From NCBI RefSeq assembly GCF_028548455.1, contig NZ_JAQQLF010000009.1:62001-126000 (forward strand): a stretch of DNA of 64,000 bases, read 5' to 3'. Shown one piece after another: positions 1 through 8,152 of the stretch. A program made the position numbers and the translations under genes. Source of the DNA: Vogesella aquatica. Its GTDB lineage: Bacteria > Pseudomonadota > Gammaproteobacteria > Burkholderiales > Chromobacteriaceae. The notes under the pieces are model-generated. The model was given only the letters and a program-made list of their open reading frames with translations, did not search any database and was not told where the DNA came from. Each line of letters begins with the position of its first letter. Within the stretch, counting starts at the first letter, position 1.

Positions 1-451
1 TTTCGATATCCACCATGATGATCATGCGCTCCCCCACTACCCCCAGGCCCTGGATGTAGTTGGTGTTCATCACCGCGCCAAATTCTGGTGCCGGGCGGAT
101 GTCATCACCAGATAGCTCGATCACATCAGACACCCCATCCACTACCATGCCTACGGTGCGGTTGAGCACGTTCAGGATAATGACCACGGTGAAGTCGTTA
201 TAAATGACGTTGCCCACATCAAACTTGATGCGCATATCCACGATAGGCACGATATGCCCGCGTAGATTGATCACCCCCTTGATGAAGCTGGGCGATTTCG
301 CCAGGCGGGTTACCGCGTCGTAGCCACGGATCTCCTGCACTTTGAGAATATCGATACCGTACTCTTCCTTACCCAGCGCAAACACCAGGTATTCACGCCG
401 GGCTTTGTCGGTATCACTGCTGTTGTTAGCGTCCATGGTGGCAACACCCAT
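1..451 (-). CDS. cheW: Chemotaxis coupling protein CheW (3' end outside window)
   Basis: This is the adaptor that links CheA kinase to chemoreceptors at the inner membrane. About 150 codons are visible, and the last residues lie beyond the left edge. The translation shows the CheW beta-barrel pattern: [21 protein letters not shown] near the N-terminus, then [20 protein letters not shown], then [12 protein letters not shown] chose ATG 451 because AGGTG lies six bases upstream; an in-frame ATG at 436 is the alternative. It starts 12 bp after the cheA stop, so it is the distal gene of a cheY-cheA-cheW set. The family is certain; the exact start is likely. Confidence 0.9.
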   Translation of the reverse strand, partial: MGVATMDANNSSDTDKARREYLVFALGKEEYGIDILKVQEIRGYDAVTRLAKSPSFIKGVINLRGHIVPIVDMRIKFDVGNVIYNDFTVVIILNVLNRTVGMVVDGVSDVIELSGDDIRPAPEFGAVMNTNYIQGLGVVGERMIIMVDIE

Positions 452-463
452 CACTAGCACCTG

Positions 464-2698
464 TTAATGAAGCTGCGCTGTCAGTATTTCACCGTGCGCT
501 TTTTGTAAATTCACCCGGACAATGGCCGCGACGTCCAGAATCAGCGCGACGCGACCATCCCCCATAATGGTGGCACCGGACAGCCCCTCTACCTTGCGGT
601 AATTGGCTTCCAGGTTTTTCACCACAAACTGTTGCTGCCCCAGCAGCTCGTCCACCATCAGTGCCACTTTCTGGCCACTGGATTCCACAATGATCAGAAT
701 GGATTTATCGGGCTGCGACGCCGGAGCATCAATGGAAAAGTATTCCGCCACGCTGACAATCGGCAGGTACTCACCGCGCACACTCACTACCTGGCCGCGC
801 CCGGCAATGGTCTTGACCTCGCTGGGCTTGGGCTGCAGCGACTCCAGAATGTAGTTCAGCGGCAAAACATAGGTTTCGTCGGCAATCTTGATGGACATAC
901 CGTCCATGATGGCGAGCGTAAGCGGCAAACGGATGGTCATGGTAGTACCGATATCCACCATGCTGCTGATATCGATACGGCCACCCATGGCCACGATGTT
1001 CTTGCGCACCACGTCCATGCCGACGCCACGGCCGGACACATCGGTGACTTCGGCTGCCGTAGAAAAGCCCGGCTCGAAGATCAATGCCCACACTTCGGTA
1101 TCACTCATGGTGTCCGACACCGGCAGGGCACTTTCACGTGCCTTGGACAGGATCTTGTCACGACGCAAGCCGGCGCCATCATCGGTAACCTCGATGACGA
1201 TGCTGCCCCCTTCGTGGAAGGCGCGCAGCGTCAACAGGCCGGTTTCCTTCTTGCCCTTGGCACGGCGCTGCTCGGGCGACTCGATGCCATGGTCCAGACT
1301 GTTGCGCACCAGATGCGTCAGCGGGTCGGACAGTTTCTCGATGAAGCCCTTATCCAGCTCGGTATTCTCGCCCACCATTTTCAGCTCGACTTGCTTGTCC
1401 AGCTTGCCTGCCAGGTCACGTACCACACGCGGGAAGCGGTTGAATACAAACGCAATCGGCATCATGCGGATGGACATCACGGCTTCTTGCAGCTCGCGGG
1501 AGTTGCGCTGCAGTAGCGATATGCTATTAAGCAAATTCTCGTGCTCAACCGAGTCAAGCCCGGAGCCGTATTGCATCAGCATGGACTGCGTAATGACCAG
1601 CTCGCCCACCAGGTTCAACAGCAGATCGACCTTGTCGGTACTGACACGGATGGAGTTCTCTCCCGCCCCCGCAACCACTGCCGGGGCGCTGCGCACTTCG
1701 GAGCGAGCAGGCTCTTTGGCCGCGGCCGGTGCGCCCACACTAGCCGTGATGCGGGCCGCTGTGGCAACTACCGTAGGTAGGGGTGTGAACAAGCCGAAAC
1801 CGTCTTCTTCAAACGCGATATCACCCTTGCCATCAGCAGGTGCGGCGGGCAGCGGCGCAAACAAGCCGAAACCGTCTTCTTCGAAAGCAATGTCACCAGA
1901 ACTGGCCACCTGACTGGCAGGCAAGGGGGCAAAAAGACCAAAACCCTCTTCTTCAAAAGCAATATCGCCACAGGGAGCGATAGGCGGCAAGGAGAAGAAG
2001 CCGACACCGTCATCTTCGATGGTCACATCTTCCACTACCTTGAATGCCTCGGGAGGCAACAAGAAGGCAAGCATTTCCACCACATCGTCACAGGGGGACT
2101 CCGTACTGAGCAAGGCCAGGGCAGGAATGACCGGGTCGGCCTGCTCGTCCGGTGCCTGCATGATCTGCAGACTCCCCAATGCGGCTAGCCGCTGCCATAG
2201 CTCCTCAACGTGCATGGCAATGGGTGGGTAGATTTCAATATGCAAACGAGCAGGTGCCGCAGCGGCCACGGGCTGTGCAACGGCAACCGGCGGCGGCAGT
2301 ACGGCATGGCCTGCAATGGAAAGCTGCTCCAGCTTTTGCTTGAGTACAGCAATGCGCGCCTCGTCCACGGGTACGTCACCACGGTGGAATGCCAGCATTT
2401 CCTTGAGCAGGTCGCCGGAGAGCAATGAAGCATCAACGATATCCCTGCTGAGCGGCAGCTCGTTCTTGCGAACCTTATCCAGCAGGTTTTCCAGCACATG
2501 TGTCAACTCGGCCAGATCGCTGAAACCGAATGTGGCCGCCCCCCCTTTGATGGAGTGCGCTGCACGGAAAATGGCATTGAGGTCTTCAGATTCTGGCTGC
2601 TGTACGTTTATCGCCAGTAGAAGCGATTCCATATTGACTAAGTGCTCTGCAGTCTCATCAAAGAACACCTGATGAAACTGCGACATGTCAAAAGTCAT
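464..2698 (-). CDS. cheA: Chemotaxis histidine kinase CheA (744 aa) with repeat-bearing linker
   Basis: This kinase autophosphorylates on its HPt domain and passes phosphate to CheY-type regulators. HPt spans residues 1-105 with phospho-histidine H48 in AAHSIKGGAATFGF. The dimerisation region is about 345-410. The ATPase region is about 415-590, with the N box LTHLVRNSLDHG, the G1 motif DDGAG and the G2 motif GRGVGMDVV. A CheW-like P5 domain follows at about 595-735. Between HPt and dimerisation, residues 226-308 hold three near-identical copies plus one diverged copy of a motif like DIAFEEDGFGLFAPLP, which I do not know from standard CheA. It sits 30 bp after cheY and 12 bp before cheW. A second cheA lies at 8153. 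Function is very likely; whether it serves flagella or type IV pili is not shown. Confidence 0.95.
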   Translation of the reverse strand: MTFDMSQFHQVFFDETAEHLVNMESLLLAINVQQPESEDLNAIFRAAHSIKGGAATFGFSDLAELTHVLENLLDKVRKNELPLSRDIVDASLLSGDLLKEMLAFHRGDVPVDEARIAVLKQKLEQLSIAGHAVLPPPVAVAQPVAAAAPARLHIEIYPPIAMHVEELWQRLAALGSLQIMQAPDEQADPVIPALALLSTESPCDDVVEMLAFLLPPEAFKVVEDVTIEDDGVGFFSLPPIAPCGDIAFEEEGFGLFAPLPASQVASSGDIAFEEDGFGLFAPLPAAPADGKGDIAFEEDGFGLFTPLPTVVATAARITASVGAPAAAKEPARSEVRSAPAVVAGAGENSIRVSTDKVDLLLNLVGELVITQSMLMQYGSGLDSVEHENLLNSISLLQRNSRELQEAVMSIRMMPIAFVFNRFPRVVRDLAGKLDKQVELKMVGENTELDKGFIEKLSDPLTHLVRNSLDHGIESPEQRRAKGKKETGLLTLRAFHEGGSIVIEVTDDGAGLRRDKILSKARESALPVSDTMSDTEVWALIFEPGFSTAAEVTDVSGRGVGMDVVRKNIVAMGGRIDISSMVDIGTTMTIRLPLTLAIMDGMSIKIADETYVLPLNYILESLQPKPSEVKTIAGRGQVVSVRGEYLPIVSVAEYFSIDAPASQPDKSILIIVESSGQKVALMVDELLGQQQFVVKNLEANYRKVEGLSGATIMGDGRVALILDVAAIVRVNLQKAHGEILTAQLH
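1775..2023 (-). repeat. In-frame tandem repeat in the cheA linker
   Basis: Three copies of about 24-25 codons encode GDIAFEE(E/D)GFGLF(A/T)PLP plus a variable Ala/Pro/Ser spacer. A fourth, diverged copy (TIEDDGVGFFSLPP) lies at the N-terminal side. The DNA copies are highly similar, so unit number could vary between strains. The acidic-aromatic unit looks like a short linear docking motif, but that is inference. Confidence 0.85.
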
Positions 2699-2728
2699 GG
2701 ACGCCCCCTGAAAATGATTTTCTGATGA

Positions 2729-3094
2729 TTAGCCGACAAGGCGGCGTACAACGTCTACCAGCTTTTGAGGATCGAAGGGCTTTACCAGCCAGCCGGTAGC
2801 ACCTGCTGCCCGGCCCTGGGCCTTCATCTGGTCGCTAGACTCTGTTGTCAGCATCAGGATGGGGACTGTGGCGTAATTTGGCAGGCGGCGCAGCGAGCGG
2901 ATCAGTGTCAGGCCATCCATGCCTGGCATGTTCTGGTCGGTGAGCACCAGGTCCACCTGCCCTGCTTGCGCCTTCGATAGCCCGGCATTGCCGTCAGAAG
3001 CCTCGACGACTTCGTAGCCGGCACTTTTCAGGGTGAAGGCAACCATTTGGCGAATCGAGGCGGAGTCGTCCACCGTTAGAATTCTTTTAGCCAT
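2729..3094 (-). CDS. cheY: CheY-type single-domain response regulator (121 aa)
   Basis: This receiver-only protein takes phosphate from CheA and signals to its target, classically the flagellar switch. The acid pocket is D9-D10, the phospho-acceptor is D53 in LTDQNMPGMDG, followed by T83 and K105 in LVKPFD. Length equals the receiver fold with no output domain. It is 30 bp upstream of cheA on the same strand, so they are probably cotranscribed; about 216 bp separates it from the STAS gene upstream. A second CheY-like protein is encoded at 6927, so this may be a specialised receiver rather than the main motor CheY. Confidence 0.92.
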   Translation of the reverse strand: MAKRILTVDDSASIRQMVAFTLKSAGYEVVEASDGNAGLSKAQAGQVDLVLTDQNMPGMDGLTLIRSLRRLPNYATVPILMLTTESSDQMKAQGRAAGATGWLVKPFDPQKLVDVVRRLVG

Positions 3095-3310
3095 AGACTC
3101 AGCAATCCATCTAGATTAAGTATGCGCACAATTTAAACGAAAAAGCCGGCGAAGCCACCATGTTTCTATACGTATTAGTCCATGCATGCCACCTTGGTCA
3201 ATGTCATGCATGAACCCGGAGGCATTTGATAGGCTATCTGGCAAGCGCGCAGACCGGCACCGGCCAGCCCGTACCCCCAAACCTTAGCGAGCCGCCGCGC
3301 CCAAGCGCTA

Positions 3311-3616
3311 TCAACGAATAGTAAACAACTTGGTGAAGCAGGCGATTTCCAGCACCTGGCGCACAGTGTCCTTGCAGTTCACCAAAGCCAGATCCTTGCC
3401 CGCCGCTCCGGCCCGCTCTTTCAGCAACAGCAGCATGCCCAATGCCGAACTGTCCAGATATGGTACTTGCTCGAAGTTAACATCAATGCTGCTTACTTCC
3501 GCGTTCTCCAGCAACTCCTGGCTGGCTGCACGAAAGTCTTTGTGAACGTTGAAATCAAACTGTCCAATCAGCAAGATAACGCCGGTCTTACCTTCTACCT
3601 TCACGATGGGCTTCAT
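3311..3616 (-). CDS. STAS-domain anti-sigma-factor-antagonist-like protein (101 aa)
   Basis: The protein is a single STAS domain, the fold of SpoIIAA/RsbV-type partner-switch proteins. The phosphorylatable serine is S56 in VPYLDSSALGMLLL. I chose ATG 3616 because GAGGGA stands just upstream; a longer in-frame reading is not STAS-like. It begins 10 bp after the stop of the histidine kinase gene, so the two are very likely cotranscribed. It is clearly paralogous to the STAS protein at 14598 (same LDSSALGMLL core, serine also at position 56, same VRQ...F.K.F C-terminus), which sits beside an HsbR-like phosphatase. It may belong to the same switch. The function beyond the fold is inference. Confidence 0.85.
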   Translation of the reverse strand: MKPIVKVEGKTGVILLIGQFDFNVHKDFRAASQELLENAEVSSIDVNFEQVPYLDSSALGMLLLLKERAGAAGKDLALVNCKDTVRQVLEIACFTKLFTIR

Positions 3617-3626
3617 ACATCCCTCA

Positions 3627-4775
3627 TCAAATTGTATGGTTGGATTGCACAACCGGCAGCTGCAGCTCGAACACCGTGCCCCGGTCATCATGTTTGTACG
3701 CAATGGACCCCTTCATATCCTCGACCACTCTCTTGACAATGGCAAGGCCAAGCCCGGTGCCATTTGCCCTTGTGGTAAAGAAGGGATCAAAGATCTGGGA
3801 TTCTACCTGCTCGGGCACACCTGCGCCCTGATCAATTACCCGAATGACGTAAAAACCCTGCTGCACCCCGGCCTCAAGCCTTACCACAGACCCACGCGGC
3901 GCGTGCTCACAGGCATTTTCCAGCAGATTTACCAAGGCACCCAGCAGATCAGAACGCCCCCCCAGCACTGCGGCATCCTCTCCACTCTGCAAGTGCCACT
4001 GCAGTTGCTTCCCGGCCAGCTGGGCTTGCACTACCGCCTCAAGCTCCGACAGTACCGAAGAAAGGCGGATTGACTCCATCCCATCGCGCACCGGGCCAAT
4101 GCGCACAAACCGCAGCATGTCCTGTACCAGCGTTTCCAGTGCCTGCAGCCGGTTGATTACCTTCCCGGCAAAACGGCTACGCCCCTCTGGCGGCAAGTCA
4201 TCGCGCTGCAAGTTGGCCGCATACAACAAGGCCGTCGCCAAGGGCGTGCGTATCTGGTGTGCCAAAGACGCCGCCATGCGCCCCATCACCGCCAGCCGCT
4301 CTTGCTGGGCCAGTTGCTGATGCAGCTGGTGCAGATTGCTCACATCCACCAGCAACAGGAATGAGCCGGCCCCCGGCAAAGGGCAGGCCACTACAGTAAA
4401 GAGCTGCATGGCGTCCTGCTTGCGAACATAAACCCCGTCGCGCTCACTCTCATGAAAGTGATCACCCAGCTGCCAAGGCTGACCAGGTTGCACATCCGGC
4501 AGCCAGCCATGCACGGCAGCGTTCATGGCAACCACGCGCCCCGCATCATCCAGCTCGACCACACCGGCAGGCATTACCTGCAACAGCGTGGACAAGCGCG
4601 CAGCCAGCTGCTCGTTGGCCACCGACTTGGCCACCAGCTCGTCATTGGCCAGCTGCAATTTCACATTGAGCTCGGCCACCTGTGCCTCTAGCAACTGATA
4701 GGCTTGAATCAGGTCATCCGTCACACTATTAAAGTGCTCCAGCGCACTGCGGAGTTGACCTTCGTCTGCTTTCAT
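3627..4775 (-). CDS. PAS-type sensor histidine kinase, FleS/FlrB-like (about 382 aa)
   Basis: This is a soluble kinase with no membrane segment. An N-terminal coiled-coil stretch is followed by a PAS-like domain (residues about 65-150), then the H box MAASLAHQIRTPLATALLY, an N box LVNLLENACEHA and the G boxes DQGAGV and GTGLGLAIVK. The H box resembles the FleS/FlrB kinases that activate sigma-54 flagellar regulators, but no FleR/FlrC regulator is adjacent. I chose ATG 4775 because GGGG lies eight bases upstream; an in-frame ATG at 4808 has no ribosome site. It heads the minus-strand set and is divergent from cheV. Kinase identity is firm; the FleS assignment is tentative. Confidence 0.85.
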   Translation of the reverse strand: MKADEGQLRSALEHFNSVTDDLIQAYQLLEAQVAELNVKLQLANDELVAKSVANEQLAARLSTLLQVMPAGVVELDDAGRVVAMNAAVHGWLPDVQPGQPWQLGDHFHESERDGVYVRKQDAMQLFTVVACPLPGAGSFLLLVDVSNLHQLHQQLAQQERLAVMGRMAASLAHQIRTPLATALLYAANLQRDDLPPEGRSRFAGKVINRLQALETLVQDMLRFVRIGPVRDGMESIRLSSVLSELEAVVQAQLAGKQLQWHLQSGEDAAVLGGRSDLLGALVNLLENACEHAPRGSVVRLEAGVQQGFYVIRVIDQGAGVPEQVESQIFDPFFTTRANGTGLGLAIVKRVVEDMKGSIAYKHDDRGTVFELQLPVVQSNHTI

Positions 4776-4863
4776 TCGTAAAACCCCATTCAGTTGCGAC
4801 ACATCCATTTGTAAAACATGCTTGAACAGTATGATAATGGACAAGAGACAACCGCGGCATCTT

Positions 4864-4871
4864 GCCGATAA
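4864..4871 (+). promoter_or_regulatory. Candidate sigma-28 -10 element upstream of cheV
   Basis: GCCGATAA matches the flagellar sigma-28 (FliA) -10 consensus exactly and lies about 100 bp before the cheV GTG, on the right strand. The expected -35 (TAAAGTTT, 11 bp upstream) is poor here, so this is only a candidate. Confidence 0.35.
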
Positions 4872-4970
4872 ACTGGGCACACAAACTTGCCCTGGCCTTT
4901 TTCCGCGGACAGAGTATGAATAGTATTGTCAGTGACCACGTTGAACGACAGCCAACCTCCGGAGGTTTCC

Positions 4971-5912
4971 GTGTCTGAACTACTTAAAAAAATTGATGCC
5001 CGCACCAAGCTGGCCGGCACTAACAAACTGGAGATCCTTCTTTTCTCCCTAGGCGTAGACCAGCGCACAGGCCGGAAGGAGACCTTTGGCATTAACGTGT
5101 TCAAGGTCCGCGAAGTCATGCGCACGCCGGAGATTACCTCGGCGCCGGAAATGCCGGCCTCGGTCGAGGGCATGGTCAGCCTGCGTGGCAGCCTGGTACC
5201 TGTGATCGACCTGGCAAAATACGCCGGCATCATTTCAGACAAGCGCCCGGAAATCATGATCGTGACCGAGTACAACGGCCATACCCAGGGTTTCCTGGTA
5301 GAGGCAGTTGATACCATCCTGCGCTTGGACTGGGCTGCGATGCGTGTACCACCAGACATGATTACCAACCGCATGGGCGGCCTGGTAACGGCGGTAACCG
5401 AGCTGGATGCGGGTACGCTGGTGATGATGATGGACGTGGAAAAAGTACTGGCAGAAACCGCCATGTACGGTGACGAGCACCAGTTCGTCAACATCGAGCC
5501 ACTGAAAGAAGAGCGCATGGTGTACTTTGCTGACGACTCGGCCGTCGCCCGCAAACAGATCGAGCGCACTTTCCAGGCCATGCAGGTGAAATATGCCTAC
5601 GCCATTAACGGCATGCGCGCATGGGATGACCTGCAGCGCATGGCCAGCCAGGCAGATCTGGCGGGCCGCAAACTGTGCGATATCGTGCACCTGGTACTGA
5701 CAGACGTGGAAATGCCGGAAATGGACGGCTACATGCTGACCAAGATGATCAAGTCCGACCCCCGCTTTGCCGGCATCCCGGTTCTGATGCATTCGTCGCT
5801 GTCGGGCCAGTCCAACCAGAAACTGGGCGAATCGGTAGGCGTAGATGCCTATGTATCCAAGTTTGAACCGCAGAAGCTCTCGATGAAAATTCGCGAGATG
5901 CTGAAAATCTGA
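4971..5912 (+). CDS. cheV: CheV chemotaxis coupling protein, first of two (313 aa)
   Basis: The protein fuses a CheW-like coupling domain (residues about 15-165) to a receiver (about 180-310), the CheV architecture that couples receptors to CheA and acts as a phosphate sink or adaptation element. The CheW part shows FGINVFKVREV and GMVSLRGSLVPVIDL. The receiver shows FADDSAVARKQI and the acceptor aspartate in LTDVEMPEMDGY. I chose GTG 4971 because GGAGGT stands five bases before it; it then matches the N-terminus of the second CheV (DARTKLAG). In-frame TTG and GTG codons further upstream lack such a site. It opens a plus-strand cluster cheV-cheV-cheY-cheZ-cheA. Confidence 0.93.
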   Translation: MSELLKKIDARTKLAGTNKLEILLFSLGVDQRTGRKETFGINVFKVREVMRTPEITSAPEMPASVEGMVSLRGSLVPVIDLAKYAGIISDKRPEIMIVTEYNGHTQGFLVEAVDTILRLDWAAMRVPPDMITNRMGGLVTAVTELDAGTLVMMMDVEKVLAETAMYGDEHQFVNIEPLKEERMVYFADDSAVARKQIERTFQAMQVKYAYAINGMRAWDDLQRMASQADLAGRKLCDIVHLVLTDVEMPEMDGYMLTKMIKSDPRFAGIPVLMHSSLSGQSNQKLGESVGVDAYVSKFEPQKLSMKIREMLKI

Positions 5913-5949
5913 GCTACCTGAATAATCTCTGGAAAAACAAGGAATAGCC

Positions 5950-6885
5950 ATGGCAGCATCTGACGCATCCCTTCTGGCCAGTGTCGACGCCCGCACCAAG
6001 CTGGCGGGGTCAAACAAAATGGAAATCCTGCTGTTCTCGCTGGGAACACGGGAAACGTTCGGCATCAACGTGTTCAAGGTGCGCGAAGTATCACAAACCC
6101 CTTTCATTACGCGCACCCCCAACATGCCATTCGGTGTGGAAGGTGTACTGTCGCTGCGTGGCAACATTATCCCGGTGATTTCCCTGGCCAAATTCATTGG
6201 CTGTGAAACGGACACCACCACCTACGGCACCATGATCGTGACCGAGTTCAACAAAAGCACCCAGGCTTTTCTGGTGGACTCCGTTGACCGCATCATCCGC
6301 GTGGACTGGGATAAAGTGCGCGCACCAGAGAACGTAATGAGCACCACGCAGCAAACCCTGATTACCGCAGTGACCGAGCTGGACGACGGCAAGCTGGTAT
6401 CCATTCTGGACGTGGAGCAGATTCTGGCTAGCGTGGTAGGCGAAACCCGCGTACCGGACATCCCTACTGCCGCACTAGAGCAAGACCAGTATGTCTTCTT
6501 TGTCGATGACTCGGTTGTTGCCCGCAAGGAAATCAGTAGTGTGCTGGACAAGATGGGTCTGAAATACCACCAGGCAAACAATGGCAAGGAAGCCTGGGAC
6601 AAGCTGCAGGTGCTGGCCAACCGCAACTGGTCGGAAAACGAAAATCTGCACGATACGCTGAAACTGATTCTGGTAGATGCTGAAATGCCCGAGATGGACG
6701 GTTATGTACTGACCAAACTGATCAAATCCGACCATCGCTTTAACGGCATCCCGGTTGTCATGCACTCGTCCCTGTCGTCTAACGCTAACCGCGCCATGGG
6801 CACCAGCGTCGGTGTAGACGCCTATGTTGCAAAATTTGACCCCGCAATCCTCGCAGATACTTTAATTCCGTTCCTGCAACGCTAA
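5950..6885 (+). CDS. cheV: CheV chemotaxis coupling protein, second of two (311 aa)
   Basis: It has the same CheW-receiver fusion as its upstream neighbour, 37 bp away, and is plainly a tandem paralogue (DARTKLAGSNKMEILLFSLG, FGINVFKVREV). The receiver has the FVDDSVVARKEI acid pocket and acceptor aspartate in LVDAEMPEMDGYVL. The two copies have diverged well beyond a recent duplication, notably in the receptor-facing part, so they may couple different receptors or the two CheA proteins. ATG 5950 follows a GGAATAG stretch, a weak ribosome site. Identity is firm; the division of labour is inference. Confidence 0.93.
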   Translation: MAASDASLLASVDARTKLAGSNKMEILLFSLGTRETFGINVFKVREVSQTPFITRTPNMPFGVEGVLSLRGNIIPVISLAKFIGCETDTTTYGTMIVTEFNKSTQAFLVDSVDRIIRVDWDKVRAPENVMSTTQQTLITAVTELDDGKLVSILDVEQILASVVGETRVPDIPTAALEQDQYVFFVDDSVVARKEISSVLDKMGLKYHQANNGKEAWDKLQVLANRNWSENENLHDTLKLILVDAEMPEMDGYVLTKLIKSDHRFNGIPVVMHSSLSSNANRAMGTSVGVDAYVAKFDPAILADTLIPFLQR

Positions 6886-6926
6886 AATAGCGGGTTAAAC
6901 ACCAATACTTGGTCAGGACAACGCCA

Positions 6927-7316
6927 ATGGCAGATAAAAACCTTCGTTTCCTCGTGGTGGATGACTTCTCCACCATGAGACGTATCGTACGCAACCTGTT
7001 GAAAGAACTTGGCATCACCAATGTGGATGAAGCTGAGGACGGCCAGGTGGCACTACACAAGCTGAAAACACAGCATTTCGACTTCATTGTTTCGGACTGG
7101 AACATGCCGAACATGACGGGGATCGAGCTGCTGCGCGCAGTTCGCGCCGATGCGCAACTGAAACATCTGCCCTTCCTGATGATTACCGCTGAAGCCAAGC
7201 GTGAAAACATCATCGAGGCAGCTACCGCAGGTGCCAGCGGTTACATCGTCAAGCCGTTTACTGCCGCCACTCTGGAAGAAAAGATGAACAAAATCTTCCA
7301 GAACCTAAACAAATAA
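6927..7316 (+). CDS. cheY: Chemotaxis response regulator CheY (129 aa)
   Basis: This is the canonical motor-type CheY. The sequence [20 protein letters not shown] and the acceptor aspartate in [16 protein letters not shown] closely follow the enterobacterial protein, as does the K in GYIVKPFT. I chose ATG 6927, with AGGA eight bases upstream; an earlier TTG adds six unlikely residues. It lies between the second cheV and cheZ, its phosphatase, which begins 41 bp downstream. This makes it the better candidate for flagellar switch control than the receiver at 2729. Confidence 0.95.
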   Translation: MADKNLRFLVVDDFSTMRRIVRNLLKELGITNVDEAEDGQVALHKLKTQHFDFIVSDWNMPNMTGIELLRAVRADAQLKHLPFLMITAEAKRENIIEAATAGASGYIVKPFTAATLEEKMNKIFQNLNK

Positions 7317-7357
7317 CATCAACATCGCGAACATTGAGCGGTTGAGGAGGAGTAATC

Positions 7358-8104
7358 GTGTCTGATCACCTTCTTGAAAGTGGCGACTCTCCAGAGCTGG
7401 AAGCACTTTTTGACAGTATTGCGGCTACGCAGCCGGTAAATAATGCATCGGCACCAGAATCAAAAGCAGCCGCCTTGCCAGCCGACATGTCTCAGGAAAA
7501 AGTTCTGGGCATGTATGCACAGATAGGCCAGATGACACGCAAGCTGCACGATACCTTGCGGGAAATGGGCTATGACAAATCGCTGGAACGTGTTGCCGAT
7601 GCCATCCCCGACGCCAAAGATCGTCTGGGCTATATTGCAACACTGACCGCGAATGCGGCAGAACGCGTACTCAATGCTACCGATATTGCCAAACCTATCC
7701 AGGACGACTTGCAAGCCAGGGCGGACCAGCTGAACCAGCGCTGGGAACTACTCTACGCCAACAAGCTGACTACCGAGGAATTCAAGACCCTGGCTCAGGA
7801 TACGCGCAGCTATCTGGCGCTGGTTCCCAAACAAACCGAAGCAACCAGCAACCAGCTGCTAGAGATCGTGATGGCACAAGACTTCCAGGACTTGACCGGC
7901 CAGGTCATCAAGAAAGTCATGGAAATGGTCAAAACCCTCGAGTCCGAGCTGCTGACGGTGCTGATCGAATACCTGCCTGCCGAGCGCAAGCTGGAGCTGA
8001 ACACCGAATTGCTGAATGGCCCGGTGGTAAACCCCGATGGCCGTACCGATGTAGTAACCAACCAGCAGCAGGTAGATGATCTGCTGGATAGTCTTGGTTT
8101 CTAG
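7358..8104 (+). CDS. cheZ: CheY-P phosphatase CheZ (248 aa)
   Basis: CheZ dephosphorylates CheY-P and ends the tumble signal. The protein is largely helical; the catalytic helix region carries MAQDFQDLTGQVIKKVMEMV, which holds the conserved D/Q pair, and the C-terminal tail VDDLLDSLGF is the CheY-binding helix. GTG 7358 is preceded by a strong GAGGAGG ribosome site. Length fits the family (about 210-250). It follows cheY in the plus-strand chemotaxis operon, and CheZ supports a beta/gammaproteobacterial-type pathway. Confidence 0.93.
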   Translation: MSDHLLESGDSPELEALFDSIAATQPVNNASAPESKAAALPADMSQEKVLGMYAQIGQMTRKLHDTLREMGYDKSLERVADAIPDAKDRLGYIATLTANAAERVLNATDIAKPIQDDLQARADQLNQRWELLYANKLTTEEFKTLAQDTRSYLALVPKQTEATSNQLLEIVMAQDFQDLTGQVIKKVMEMVKTLESELLTVLIEYLPAERKLELNTELLNGPVVNPDGRTDVVTNQQQVDDLLDSLGF

Positions 8105-8152
8105 GTCATACTCCAAGAACACGCATTAAGTCGACATACAAAGGAAGCAAAA

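Noticed and set aside
4845..4871. A full sigma-28 promoter before cheV
   Set aside because: The -10 is perfect but the -35 position has almost no match, so only the -10 is listed, at low confidence.
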